Assembly (NCBI GenBank): GCA_027604705.1
Contig: JADHYV010000032.1
Location: 1 to 64,000, forward strand
Direction of reading: 5' to 3'
Length of the DNA: 64,000 nucleotides
From: Allomyces arbusculus
Lineage: Eukaryota > Blastocladiomycota > Blastocladiomycetes > Blastocladiales > Blastocladiaceae
Positions 1 to 11,587 of the stretch are shown here, piece after piece. The notes under the pieces were generated by a model. That model ran no database searches and was not told the DNA's origin. It was given only the letters and a program-made list of their open reading frames with translations. The number at the start of each line of letters is the position of its first letter. Positions within the stretch are counted from its first letter, which is position 1. Made by a program: the position numbers and the translations under genes.

Positions 1-2863
1 CGCTCATGGTGCGCGGCTCAGTCGCGACGACGATGCGCAATGGCCGAGCCGGAACCTTGTCGCGTCTGGCCGTCGTCGCTGGAATTCCGGGCAAGAAAGA
101 CGGCAAAGATCAGCCTCAGGGTCGTCACTTGTGCTAGCAGCAAAAACCACCGACGCGACGCGCGCGGAAGTGGGCGCGGGCTGGCGCGCGGATTGCGCGA
201 GCAACGGCTTGGACCGTCGGATGAGAGTAACGGCGCGCGTCGCGTCGCCAAAATTGCGGCACGCGCTGCGCTGGCGCTTCGTGCGGTCCAGGGTCAGCCG
301 GCGAAGCTGTGAGCATGGCCATGGTGTTTGATCGGGTGAGGGACTGCAGGATCGGACGTGCGACGGCGCAGCAGAATGCCACAACGGGTCAATGCTGCCA
401 GCTTGCCACATGACGCAGCGGACTTGGCCCAAAGTCTGCTGGCGGACCGCTCTGTTTGAGTGCATCCCATCTGATGCTCCGCCGAGTCGGCGCTGTCGGT
501 GGTCTGCAGATTCAAGTACGGCGTAGCCGTCTGTCGGCGGTGTATCTAAAACCCATGTCAGCGCCGAAGAAGGAATCGCGTGGACTTCGCCGAAATGCCC
601 GCCCCTCCCCCCCCCCCCCCGTTATCCCAGCTTCGCCAGCGATTACTTGCACGCATGCGCATGGTCAAATCAACCTGAAGCAGGGTCATTACTTTTGGCT
701 TTTCTTCCTTTTTCTTAGCCGGTTCCGAGGCCCGAGAGGCAAGAAGAGACGTGCAGGGAATGATAGCAGGGAGCCATTCAGGCATGATACGTGAATGGAA
801 TTTCAACACTCACCCTAACCACATTTCTTTCTGCACCTCCACTTCGCCGGACTTCGCCACGCTGCGCCGCGCACGTCCTGGCGCATGTCGCATCCAAGTG
901 CTCATGGTGCGCTTAAAGCTCCCTGAAGCCGCCAACGATGTACAAGCGGCTCGCGAGACACATTTGACTTGATGCTTGGGAGCAAGAGAATATGGACGGG
1001 CCGGAGCATCAGCAACGGTGCCATAGTCTTACGATGATGCAGTCTTTTCCGGTCCTCTGGTGCGATAATTCACGGATGTTCGTGCCTGTTCTTGGCAGGT
1101 GACTTATCTTCTCCACCCGCCATTATCCTCGCTGTTTGACCCACACGGGCAGTGGCCAGACACCAACACGATGTGAATCATGCTTGGGCCGCTTCTCTGT
1201 CCTGTCCACCAGACGTTGCCCTTGCTACCAATTACCCATCTTGAAACTGTTTCCGCTACTGTTTCCGCTTGCCATACTGTCCTCGCACGTCATTTTCAAA
1301 TTAAATACGCTTCGATTACCAATGCGACACCATGTCGTGGTCACCGAGTTTGACTTGGTTGACGTGCAACAGGAGGGGAGAAGGTGGAGAAGAACCTCAT
1401 GGTCGATTCGGTCGAGGGCATTGCAACCTGGTCGTGCTGTCCTAGGAAAGGATGGAGGGCGGACAGCGTGCCATGGACCGCATCGTTGTGAAGGGTCTGT
1501 CCACGCTCTTGTTTGCCGATGTGGGTATGAGCATGTCCGGCTCGCGCGTGCCCGATAACAAGCTCTGCTGGTCGTTGTCGATTGCTGAAGTAACCAAAAA
1601 TGGCGTCGATGCTGAGATGAAGAAATGTCAAGGAAACGGAACGCACTGAACCGCGACTGTACATCGCATTATTTACCGTGTAAGAAAATAGCTGTCCTGA
1701 TCTCTCTCTTGCACCTTGCGAATGCTGTTTACTGGCTGTATTCCCGAGGATTCCTGCTCTCTTTGAGTTTGTGGCAGTGCGTTGCGTCCTTATTGGCGAT
1801 GCAAGAGTGTTTTTTCATTTCATGGTTGCTGATGGCCATTCAGCGGTCGGTTTGTGATTCGTGTCATGCAAGAAGTGGGCGTCGATGGTGTCGCACGGCG
1901 TGTTCCAGACGACCGGAGACGCAGTTGACAGTAATCGAGCAGCCTCACAACCACACATTGTCGACAACCATCAACACCTGCTGCAACTTTCGGAGCAAGA
2001 ATTTGTCAAATGCCCTATCTAGTGCTCGATTTTGAAGTGGCCCAACCGCCGGGTCTCGCTTCGCGCGTCAAGAGCGCATTTGCGGGCTTCCAACCAAACC
2101 AACCGCGTGCGCAACTTGATGGAGAGAAGGAGCGAGCGCGCATTGCGTCGTCCTGGCTTGTCAAATGTCCTTTTTCTGTTTTGGACTTGGCCGCGTGTGC
2201 AGTCACGCCGCTGCTGTCATTTGAGATACTCGCGCTCCCGGCCGTCACGGGCGGGTGTCCGTCTTCCAATAATTTTTCACAGTGTGCTTATCTGTCGGTT
2301 GCATGTCATGATCTTGCGCCCAATCAAGTTCGAGGCAGCTAAATCACAATTTCGAAGCAGCTCTGCAGTATGATTCAATTTTTCTGTTGCTGAGTCGTTC
2401 TGTCTCCTTTCCGCCTGTCAGATCTGGCCCGACAGTCCAATGGTATATTTCTAAGGCATGCACCTCGACTATTTGTGGGCGTATCCACCCGTTCTCGGGC
2501 TGTTGTGAGTCAAGGTCTCAAGCATTCTTTCTGCAGCAAACAAATGGGAGCGCTGTATTCATGAGAACGGAGCAAACGGATTGGCAGAAACACCGCGTGT
2601 GCCCTGCTTTTGCTGTTTTCCAAACTCCACAACCGCACGAGACCGGCAGCCGTCGAGGATACTCGGTCCAAGCTGGCGGTGATCACGAATAAGGACCAGC
2701 CAACAGCAAAGAAACCAGCTTTCGAACGATGTTGTGAAATGATACAAATGGTAGCGCGAACAGCTCTGCTGCAGCCCACGGCAACACCATCACCACCGAC
2801 GAGCAGTGCCGCACGACCAGGTGCCGCGCTTGCTCGTCCTGGTCAACCCCGAACGGCGCAAAT
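1..2863. other. Intergenic region without a recognisable gene
   Basis: No reading frame here resembles a known family or keeps the strong G/C third-position bias of the neighbouring genes. Composition drops towards A+T between about 1000 and 2800. A run of 14 C lies at 607-620. The right end is the 3' flank of the subtilase gene. A 5' part of a gene lying left of the window cannot be excluded. Confidence 0.5.
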
Positions 2864-4632
2864 TTACAGCACCAAGTTCTGGAGCCACGCCCACAGCCCC
2901 TCCTCGGCACGGTCCTCGAGGTCGGCCAGCATGCGGCGCGCGTCCTCGGGCGACAGCTTGATGTCCTTGACGCCCTCGGCCACCTCCTCAACCTCGACCT
3001 CGACACCGGCAATCTTGCGGCCCTTCTTGTTCTTGCGCACCTTGCCCGTGTAGATCAGGACGTTGGGTGACTCACCGGCATCGCCCGCATCACCTCCCGG
3101 GTTCGGGAACGGGAAGGGCCACGGCAGCGTGGGCTGCTTGGGCTTGCCGCCCTCCTTAGGCTTGGGCAGGCCCGTGATCTTGCCCTTGGTCGCTGTCTTG
3201 ACAATGTGCGCCTTGAGTTCCTCGCCCGTGAAGTCCTTGGTCGGGTGCTGCGAGAGCACGTAGGCGGCCAGACCGGCCACGTGCGGCGCCGCCATCGAGG
3301 TGCCGGAAATCGTGTTGGTCGCCGTGGTCGACCCGGTCCAGGTTGAGAGAATGTTGTGGCCCGGCGCGAACACGTCGACGCACTTGCCGTAGTTGCTGAA
3401 GTAGGCCATCTATGTGCAAGTGCGGTGGCGGAGCATTGTTGTCAGTCACAACCAGCTCAAATCGAAAAATGAAGCGGCAAGTGTTGAGGTCGTACCGCAT
3501 CGTTCTGACTCGTCGCGCCCACCGTAATCGCCTTTTCCGCCGCCGCGGGCGACGAGTTGCAGGCATTTGTCGCGTCGTTGCCTGCGGCCACGGCAAAGTG
3601 CACGCCAGCCTCGACCGCGGCATTGACCGTGCTGTCCATGACGCGCGACTTGCCGCCGCCGAGCGACGAGTTGGCCACCGACTTGGCGTGCTTGTCCTTC
3701 TTGCGGCGCTCCTGGTGCTGCTCGACCACCCACTCAATGCCCTTGATCACGTCGGACGTCGAGCCCGACCCGTTGTCGCCAAGCACCTTGACGGCCACGA
3801 CCTTGGCCTTCTTGGCGACACCGAAACGCTTGCCCGCAATGGTGCCGGCGCAGTGCGTGCTGGAGATGGACGACGGGATGGGGTGAGAAGCGGACCGACC
3901 GGAGAATCAGAAGGAAGGACGGAAAACGTACCCATGGCCGTTGCCGTCGCGGTCCGATGCACGGCGCGGGATCGTAATACCCCACGACGCGCGGCCCTCG
4001 AAATCAACGTGGTCTGCAGATGCCAGTGCGGATGAGTAAACGACCCCGAGCCCACATTTCTGCCATGTCAGTTCCGGGGAAGAAGAGCACGTACTGTAGT
4101 TGATCCCGGTATCCACGACATACACCGTCACGCCCTCGCCTGCGTTCTCAGCAAACGGATACTCGGAGTAATGCGCCGTGTCAGGCTTGTTGCGGTGCGA
4201 AATGCGCGAGAGCCCCCAGGGCGCGTCGTTCTGGACCCGCAACGCGCGCATGACCTGGTCCTGCTCGACGTAGGCCACGTGCGGCGAGTTGCGAATCGCC
4301 TGGAGCACGTCCGCCGAGAATCGGCCGGCGTACCCGCGCACGCCCTTGGGCACATTGTAGACGTGCTTGATCTGGTTGGCCTCGGCCTCGCCGTCGGCGC
4401 TGGCCGCCCGGAAGGCCAGGGTCGTCGCGAGCCAGTTGTGGTGCTCGGCCACGTGGTCGGCCGAAATCTCGTCCTTGAGCACCACGAGGTAGTGGTCGGG
4501 GATCGCGTCGGCGTTTGTCGACGACATGAGCGGCGCCATGTCGATGGCGCCGTGCCGCATTGGCGACGCCTCGCTCGTCACGGCCAGGAGGGCCGCGGCA
4601 AGGAGCGTCGCGTGCAGGAGGCGCGCGAGCAT
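2864..4632 (-). CDS. Secreted subtilisin-like serine protease (S8, proteinase K type)
   Basis: Four exons on the minus strand: 4632-4095, 4013-3932, 3859-3496, 3409-2864, giving 509 residues. The start is the ATG before a hydrophobic signal peptide ([18 protein letters not shown]). An I9 propeptide inhibitor follows, recognised by [12 protein letters not shown]. The catalytic triad is complete: Asp174 in VVDTGIN, His206 in GNGHGTHCAGT and Ser366 in [12 protein letters not shown], with an oxyanion Asn in AAGND. Splicing is well supported: the first junction restores [13 protein letters not shown] and the second restores GHGTHCAG, both family hallmarks. The protein should be exported, cleave its own propeptide and act as a broad extracellular or vacuolar endoprotease. 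The last ~120 residues after the catalytic Ser domain are charged ([14 protein letters not shown]) and not part of the S8 fold. A TATA-like box lies about 170 bp upstream. Confidence 0.93.
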
Positions 4633-5445
4633 CGTGGAAGTCGTCGTGGTGGAGGGACGAAGGAGGGGGTGGGAGCTTGGATTGCTTGTGTGCGTGCGGT
4701 GAGCGCGTGCTTGCGTGGTATAGTTGCTGCTTGTCGGTCGGGGAGGAAGAAGCCGAGCCGGGCGCGGGAGCGAGGACTGGCGCGGCGGGGAGGGCGCGGA
4801 TTTTATACCTGGAGCACGCGCTGCGGCACAAACCTCAGCGCGCGGCCTTTGGACAGAGGGTGCAGGGGCAAATCTGCTGGGCAAACAGGGCGGCCCAACG
4901 CGCGTTGGTTGGTCGGTCGCGAGCGGTGCGTACGCGGCTCACGACGCTCACGCGGTCACGCCATGCCTTGCCGCACGTGCTCCATTGCTCTTGAGAACAG
5001 AGCACGCGGCCATGGAATCGTTGCGCTATCGATGCAGTATTTTGCCGTCATCGTCGCCATTTTGCTGCGTTTGCTGTCAGTGAGGCCTAGCTCGGCCGAG
5101 CCGAGGGGGCCGGGGGAGGCTCGCTGCAGTCGGCAGTCGCCCTTGTCGCGGCCGTGCAGGTCTTGAAAGGCGAGAAATGGGAGCGAAAGCGTGCAAAGCG
5201 ATACGGGAACACGCGCAGAGCGTCCTTTAAACCACGGTGAGCGCGGGCAGAGCGCAATCCAAAACTCAATCCAATCATGATTCGGCAGCCAAGAGGACGT
5301 GTAAATTAAAAATACCGATACGTGGGCTATGGACAGTTGGCACAACACAGATCAAGGCGCACCCAAGGAAGGCAACGTGAGAAACCACAACAACACCAAA
5401 CGAGGACGGAAAAATACAAGCGCAAAACTCCCCAAAAACAAGCCT
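4633..5445. other. Upstream region of the subtilase / 3' flank of GrpE
   Basis: About 0.8 kb between two minus-strand genes. Apart from the TATA-like box I see nothing supportable; open frames here are weak and match no family. Confidence 0.5.
4801..4807 (-). promoter_or_regulatory. TATA-like box upstream of the subtilase
   Basis: The minus strand reads TATAAAA about 170 bp before the subtilase ATG, in otherwise GC-rich DNA. A long 5' leader would be implied. Sequence match only. Confidence 0.35.
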
Positions 5446-6284
5446 CTACTCGGTCTCCTGCACGACGCCGACATGCGTGGGCCGCAGCACGCGGCCATTC
5501 AGCGTGTACCCGGACTTGGCCACCTGCAAGATCGTGCCTGGCTCGCGGCCCGGGATCGGTGCCTGGAAAATCGCCTGGTGCAGGTTATGGTCAAACTTGT
5601 CGCCTTCGACCGCGTCGATCCGCTGCACGCCGTGCCGGTGGAACGTCTTGTGCAGCTCGTTCGACGTGAGCGTCAATCCTTCGTGCAGGTTCTTCAAGTC
5701 GGCATTGGCCTCGAGGGCCTCGGGCTTGACCGAATCGAGCGCGAGTGCCAGCACGTCGGAAATCGACAACAGGTCCTTGGCGAATTTTTGCACCGCGAAC
5801 TGGTGTGCGTGCTCAACGTCGCGCTTGGTGCGCTCGCGCATGTTCTCGAGGTCCGCGAGCGTGCGCCGGTAGTGGTCCTGGTTCGCGAGAGAGAGAGGGA
5901 GGGCAGCGGCCGGTAAGCCTGATACCGGTTCAAATTTGGGCGGGCAAGGAAGGACCCGCGCAACGCTATCCATCATCATCGGCCCATGTCTGATTTGCGC
6001 GGTCTCGAGTTGAGCGGCGCCGGTGCTGCCGTCATGATCCATACCGTCAAGTCGGAAATCTTGACGTCCTTCTCCTTGAGCTGCGCGGTCAGCTTGTCCA
6101 CTTGCTCGGCGAGCGCCTTCTCCTTGTCGGAGACACTCTCCTCGGCCTTTTGCGCGTCCTCCTGCGCGGTCTCGCCGTTGCGTGCGGCGGCAGTGGCGGC
6201 AAACGACCGCAGTGCCGGGGCGGTGCGTGCAGCAGCGACGGTGCGGGCAAGGGCCGGAGTGCGCAGGGCGGCCAGGAACGACAT
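5446..6284 (-). CDS. MGE1: Mitochondrial GrpE nucleotide-exchange factor (Mge1)
   Basis: Two exons, 6284-6045 and 5877-5446, encode 223 residues. The N-terminus (MSFLAALRTPALARTVAAAR) is Arg/Ala-rich without acidic residues, as expected of a mitochondrial presequence. A long helix with GrpE pattern follows, and the splice joins KISDLT to DHYRRTLADLENMRERT, the diagnostic GrpE segment. The C-terminal beta domain ends with SGYTLNGRVLRPTHVGVV, matching the family's conserved GY-L--R-LRPA-V-V. Mge1 dimers release ADP from mitochondrial Hsp70 during protein import and folding. Length matches yeast Mge1. The 167-bp intron is longer than most here. The start is the first ATG preceding the presequence. 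Confidence 0.95.
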
Positions 6285-6544
6285 GGTTGCTTGCAGCGGG
6301 GGCTGGCCTTGGATAGATGAAGTGTGCGGGGGAGAGGTGGAGAGGCACAAGAGTGATCAGCGGAGGATGTCGAGAGTGCGGTGGGTGGTGTTGATCGCGG
6401 CCAACGTGACCTGATCAATGAGGTGACGGTGCACGCGAATACCGTGTATTGTGTTATTATACAACTAGAACTTCTACTTGGCCTCTCCGCAAGCAAATTC
6501 GCGATCAAATCGCTGCAATCAACTGGGCCATCGCAAGTGCGGCA

Positions 6545-8951
6545 CTATGTCTCCGCCCTGGCCGTCAAGAGCGCCGCCGCCGTCCTGCTCCACTCGTCGC
6601 AGAACGACCGTGTCACGTCGACGACCGGGACGGCCGACAACACCGCGGGCGCCTTGGACGGCCCTGGCGACGACGCTGACACTGGCACACTGGCCCCGTT
6701 TGCATATTCGGCGCCTTCTCCAGCCTCGTCTGCCGCACCAACGTTTTCCTCCGCCGCTGCCTCGGCCGCCAACGGACTCCGCACCGCCGGCGCGCACGAC
6801 GACGCGCGCCGCCCCGGATCCCGCCCACGCACTTCCGCGACCCGCGCACTCCCGCGCCGGCGTACCGGTAACGTTTGCGCGATAATCGATAACGGCCGCC
6901 CGGCCTCGTCGCGCATCATGTACGGCACGATCAGCGGGCGGTCGTCAATCACGCCCTGAATCGTCGGGGCTGGTGGCGCCGAGCCCGGTCGGGTACCGAT
7001 CGGGTCCGGCGCGCCGAACCGACGCGGTGGGAGTGCGATGGCCAGGGCCACGGGGGACCCGTCGGCGTCGGGCGCGAAGGTGATCGAGCCGGCGGTGCTC
7101 AGGGAGAGTTGTGACGCCGTTGGAAGGGTGGTGGCGATGGGCCGGGTGAGGATGGGCGACGGAGTTGCAACGGGCGCGTCGGATGGGGCCCGGGATTCAG
7201 CAGCGGCGGTCGCGACCGGGTCGACGGGCGCGGGGTTCTCGACGCCCGGCGCCGGTGCCACGGCGGCAGCGGCTTTGTGCACGACAATACACGTCATGTC
7301 GTCGCGGCGGTACCGCGCAGCCGGGTACGGGGTCGAGAGCGACTGCCGGAGCGCCTCGATATCGCTCCCACCCAGCGCGTTGCGCAACAAGTGCGTTGCC
7401 GCGTTCGTGTCGCGCGCAATCCACGTCTTGGGCACGGCCGTTGGGTCCGTCGCCATTGACGCCGCACGTGACGCTGCCGGCGCGCCGCCCTCGCCCTTGT
7501 CCACCATCTCAAGCAACTTGCCGACCTCGTTTACCTCGACCTCATCAAACAGTCCGTCCGACGAGACTACCAACATCCGGTCCGTGCTGTCCAACCGGTG
7601 CACGATAATTTCGGGCGTCGCGTGCACGTACGGTGGGGTCAGGTAGTCGCATGGCAGCGTGGGCGCGCGCTCGAGTAAGTGCGCATAGAGCCGCATCAAC
7701 CACGATGCAGGCCATTTCAGCATGCAGTCGCCAAACACGCGGGTCGGAACGAGACCGCCGAGAACGCGCGGGCCGCCCGAAATGGAACTCGATCGCGTCA
7801 CGGTCTCTTCCTCGCCCGGGTGTGCGGCACGCAAGGCTGCGAGCTCGGCCGGGTTCGAGCACGTGTGCTCGGGCGTGAGTTGTTCGGCAGCCAGGTGGGT
7901 GGGAGGGGAGTCGGTCGCGTGCACGAGCAGCGCGCGCGAGTCGCCAATGTGCGCGACGAAGAGTGTGTCGCCCTGGAAATGGATTCGGTCGTCGGTCAGC
8001 TCGCGGTTCGAGGGTGACGAGCAAATCAGGAAACAGATGCCGTACGTCAATCAGCGCGAGCGAGCCCACGCAGCCTGCAATCGCCGGACGCAAGACCTTT
8101 TCAATCGCGGCCGACGAGTACGTCGTGTCGAACGAATCCTTGTTGTCGAGGTCCGGGAACACGAGGTAGGGCAGGCGCTCGAGCTCGCTGTCGAGGCGCT
8201 GGAACGCAGTGGTCATGGCCGTCTTGACGTGCTCGACGCGCTGAGCCGGATCTGCGCCGCGACTCTTTTGCAGTTCCTGTGCAACGTAGCTCGGCAGGTA
8301 GTCGCGCACGACTTGGGCGCACTCGTGTCCACCGTGACCTGGTCATCGCGAAAAGAAAGCACAAAGAGAGGATCAGTCGATGGCGACAAGGGAATCCAGC
8401 GCGCCCGTCAAAGCAGAACCGCACGCACCGTCAAAGACGCCAACCATCAGTATCCCATCATGAACGACAACGACATGGCTGTCCTCAATGGGCCGGTTCG
8501 CCGCGACATAGTTCACATCCACGCGCGCAACACCCGGCACCACGTTCTCGACCGACTTGGCGTGCATCGCGAGCACCTGCTCAATCTCGGTATCGGTCAA
8601 GTCGGCCAGCTTGGCCTGCGCGGGTTCCGGGTCGCCCGGTCGCACATAGATGATCTCGCGGCCATCCCCCATCCCAAAAGCGGCCCCAGGCAAGGGTGAC
8701 GTTGGTGGCGAGGCCAAACTGTCGGCAGCGGCCAAGTCGTGGTCGTACGTGCCGGTGGCACAGCACCGCACGAGCCGGCCAAGTCGCGAGCGCCATTTGC
8801 CAGACCCGCGGCGCGACAGGGCCGAAATCTTGGACGGGGTCAAGGAGGGCGGTGGGGTCGCAGAGCCCCAGACGACGGTGACGTTGGGCCTTGACCGCGG
8901 GAACTCGGCGAGCGCCGACGCGGTGGTCGAGCCCGGCTCGCTGGTCAGCAT
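6545..8951 (-). CDS. PP2C-family phosphatase, pyruvate dehydrogenase phosphatase-like (PDP/Ptc5 type)
   Basis: Exons 8951-8429, 8338-8046 and 7972-6545 encode 747 residues. PP2C metal-binding motifs are in order: RPIEDSHVV, then VGVFDGHGGHECAQ restored across the first intron, GDTLFVAHIGDSRALL after the second, SSDGLFDEV, and RDDMTCIVVHKA. The spacing around GDSRALL and the long stretch before the SSDG motif resemble mitochondrial pyruvate dehydrogenase phosphatases, which dephosphorylate the E1 alpha subunit. After the catalytic domain comes a ~240-residue Pro/Ala-rich tail, unusual for Ptc5 or PDP1 and probably disordered. The N-terminus is not a convincing mitochondrial presequence, so an extra 5' exon is possible, or the enzyme is cytosolic. 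Confidence 0.85.
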
Positions 8952-9828
8952 GGCAGCAGCGTAGGGGATGTCGGCAAAGCGTCGTCACTTGTTGGCACCT
9001 GGCTGGGAGAGAAGAGATGCGCTCGCTGTCGAGGTGCGCACGTCGAGAGTACGTGCTGGCGTTGATGGACACGGCGGGTTGCTGCAGACACGGACCAGGG
9101 GCGCACACCCCTTCCTGAGATCACGGAACGGGCCGTGGGCAATCAGGACGGCTTCCGCGCGAGCTTCCGCGCGGGCAGGGCGCAGCTGGGTGGTTGAGTT
9201 CGGTGGGCGCGCTGGCGCCTGGTGCAAGGGCAGCAGCGACGCTGTCGGTGATCGGCAGCCTTCAAACCATGAACGAACAACCTTGTCGTCTGCCTTGTTT
9301 CGCGGCCACAGGCCAGGGATCGCGGGCTTGCGAGCCTCGCGCGGGGACGCTGATGGCTTGCAACGCCGAACGGTGGGCGCACGAGCTAGACGCGGTTCAG
9401 TGGCGCGCGCGGGGCCGTGGATGCGAACGGGTCGACGACCGACGGCGACGATCGCTGGGGAGAGGATGGACGGCCAGCGAGAGCGCGTGCACGCCGCCGT
9501 CGCACGCCGCCATGTCGTGCAGCAAGTTGGCAGGCGTCACGGCGCGGCAGCACCACGCCCGTTCGCGGCAACCGCAGCATCGACGGCACTGTTGGCGAGC
9601 GTCACGCACGTGCCTTCGAATCGACGACAATGGCGGTCCCGGCAGCCTCGACCGCCGCCGCTCGTCGACACTCGCCGTCAGCACGAGCTGCACGACGCTC
9701 ACGACGACGACACAACGTGCTCGGCATATCCTCCCGCAATCACTGCAACCGAGCGCACCAGCTGCATGCGCACCGCCACGATCATGATCAGCTCCACAGC
9801 CCCTGCACCACCATCGACCATCGCGCCC
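8952..9828. other. Divergent upstream region of PP2C and CFAP300
   Basis: Shared 0.88-kb region between two genes transcribed away from each other. Several open frames cross it but none is recognisable. The frame of CFAP300 stays open upstream, with further ATGs (for example at 9784), so the leader of CFAP300 may begin earlier than annotated. Confidence 0.4.
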
Positions 9829-11052
9829 ATGCCCGACGCGGCTGCTGCAAGCAAGCGAGCACATGCCGGGGCGGCCAGCCATGACCAACAACTGCATCCG
9901 TGGACCTTTGTCGCGCACGAGCCGACCCAGTCCTTTTCCTGCCTCCGCGACCGCGAGCTCTGCGACAGTATCGCCAAATGGTGGGCGCGTCTCATATACC
10001 CGTCGTGCTTGTTGTCGCCTGCTCCTGTGCAATGCATGCTCACTGCCAGCGCTCCCTTTCGTCGCGATTGTTGCAGGGGACTCGGCCCAGACCACGCCTA
10101 CCTGCGCAAGTTCTCGTACGATCCATACGTACCCGAATACCGTCTGCACGACTTTGTCCAAGCGTTCTTGCAAGACCCAGGCGTACAGCAGACGCTGCAG
10201 GTAACAACGGCGTTTTGCTCTCGCGCGTGAACCAGTGCGGCCATGCGGCCATGCTCACGACGTCGACACGCGCGTGTGCCAGGTGCTGCAACCTAACGAT
10301 ACTTGGCGACCAATGGGCCCCATCGACGAGACGTCGCTACGATTCCGCCCGCTCCGCACCACCGTCGTCGACATGACCCTGTTCGACCTACTGTTCACGA
10401 CGGGTACAGTTCACCACCAGCCACTCTTTGCCACCAGACGTGCCCCGTCTCACTCCGACTCGGTAGGCATCGTTCGCCCAAACGGCGCCATCACCAAGTG
10501 CTTTGACGAATACGTCTCGCCCGACACCATCACGCCCATTGACGACGCCGAAACCGCCGCGACCTGGACGGACCCAGGCGACTTTGTCGTCTCTGATGAG
10601 CTGCAACGTGTGCTCGTCGACCCTACCTCGGAACGCTACTCGGCATTCTCCACGGCGGCGCGTCAGGAACTCTTGTTTGTTCTGCTTGAGCACATGGTGC
10701 TCGGCGGCCGCGTCAACCAGTTCGAGGACGAGCTCGCACCCTACTTGCATGCCGTGCGCACGCTATACAAGGATCTCGTCAGGTGCGTTTACTTTGTGGG
10801 ACGGCCTTCGCGAGGCCAACAAGTCATTGCGTGCTGACCCCCGCTCCACCACTTGCCAGTCCCTGCAAGCTGCCCGACGGCACGCTCGCCGTGCAGGGCA
10901 TGGCCGTGCAAGTCATGCAGCACGAATCGCGTGCTGGTGGTACCGCGCTGTTCCCGATGCGGCACCGGCAAAACTTTTTGCTGGTCGTCGTCGACCCAGT
11001 GCGCCGCCACGTGTCGGTGTGGTACCATGCCTCGCCCAACTACTACCAGTAA
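9829..11052 (+). CDS. CFAP300: Cilia- and flagella-associated protein 300 (CFAP300, C11orf70 family)
   Basis: Exons 9829-9980, 10077-10200, 10283-10782 and 10860-11052 encode 322 residues (human protein 267). Conserved blocks run in the order of the human protein: FVAHEPTQSFSCLRD near the start, HDFVQAFLQDPGV, FVVSDELQRVLVD, ELLFVLLEHMVLGG, FEDELAPYLHAVR, LYKDLV and finally FLLVVVDPVRRHVSVWYH. Intron removal joins AKW to GLGPDHAYLRKFSYD and DLV to SPCKLPDG, both matching the family. In animals and algae CFAP300 works with cytoplasmic factors that preassemble and transport axonemal dynein arms. Its presence indicates a flagellated stage. The start was placed at the ATG giving a short N-terminus like the human protein; upstream in-frame ATGs exist. 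The divergent neighbour is the PP2C gene. Confidence 0.92.
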
Positions 11053-11275
11053 GCATGTGTGGTGATGTGGAACGAGGACTGGAGGGTGGGACTGAATGCG
11101 CTCGCGAGGAGCGAGGAGCGAGTTCGTGGGCAGCGCGCGCGCCTGCACGGCCGTGCAGGGACGCGACCAACGGATGGCACGACCATGCATGCACGTGCAG
11201 CAATATACCTGCTGGTCTTTTGCCAACCTCAAATTGGATGGGGGGGGGGGGGGGGGGAGGGGAGGGGAGGGGAGG

Positions 11276-11371
11276 GGAAGATCTGGCACCCACGCAGGAA
11301 CCGGGAGTCAATTTTAGACGGGTGGGGGGGGAAGCGCGGGCCAACCCCTGCGGACAGGGGGTAGTAGAAAA
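11276..11371 (+). repeat. Degenerate ~96-bp repeat, copy 1
   Basis: Begins AAGATCTGGCACCCACGCAG and ends GGTAGTAGAAAA just before the N run. Copy 2 (11492-11587) has the same order of blocks: AAGATCTGGCAGCCACGCAG, a CGGGAGTC/CGCGAGTC block, GGGGGGAAGCGCG, CGGACAGGG and a terminal GAAAA. The copies differ at many positions, so this is an old duplication. Confidence 0.6.
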
Positions 11372-11381
11372 NNNNNNNNNN
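11372..11381. other. Assembly gap (10 N)
   Basis: Ten undetermined bases lie between a G-rich and a C-rich tract, and between the two related repeat copies. The true length is unknown. Confidence 0.95.
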
Positions 11382-11491
11382 ACCCCCCGTGCTCGCCCCT
11401 CCCGCCCCCCCCCCGCCCCGCTCCCCCGCCCCCGCGCCCCCCCGCCGCGCCGGCCGCCCCCCCCCCCCCCCCCCCGCAAGACGACTGTCGT

Positions 11492-11587
11492 GGAAGATCT
11501 GGCAGCCACGCAGGACGCGCGAGTCGAAGTGTGCCGGTTTGGGGGAGAAGCGCGCGACACACGCTTCGGACAGGGTGGAGATGAAAA
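11492..11587 (+). repeat. Degenerate ~96-bp repeat, copy 2
   Basis: Second copy of the unit at 11276-11371, in the same orientation and separated from it by the gap and a C-rich tract. See copy 1 for the shared blocks. Confidence 0.6.

Noticed and set aside
4171-5166. 331-codon plus-strand frame opposite the subtilase
   Set aside because: It lies antisense to the protease propeptide and catalytic Asp region, and results from GC-rich codon bias.
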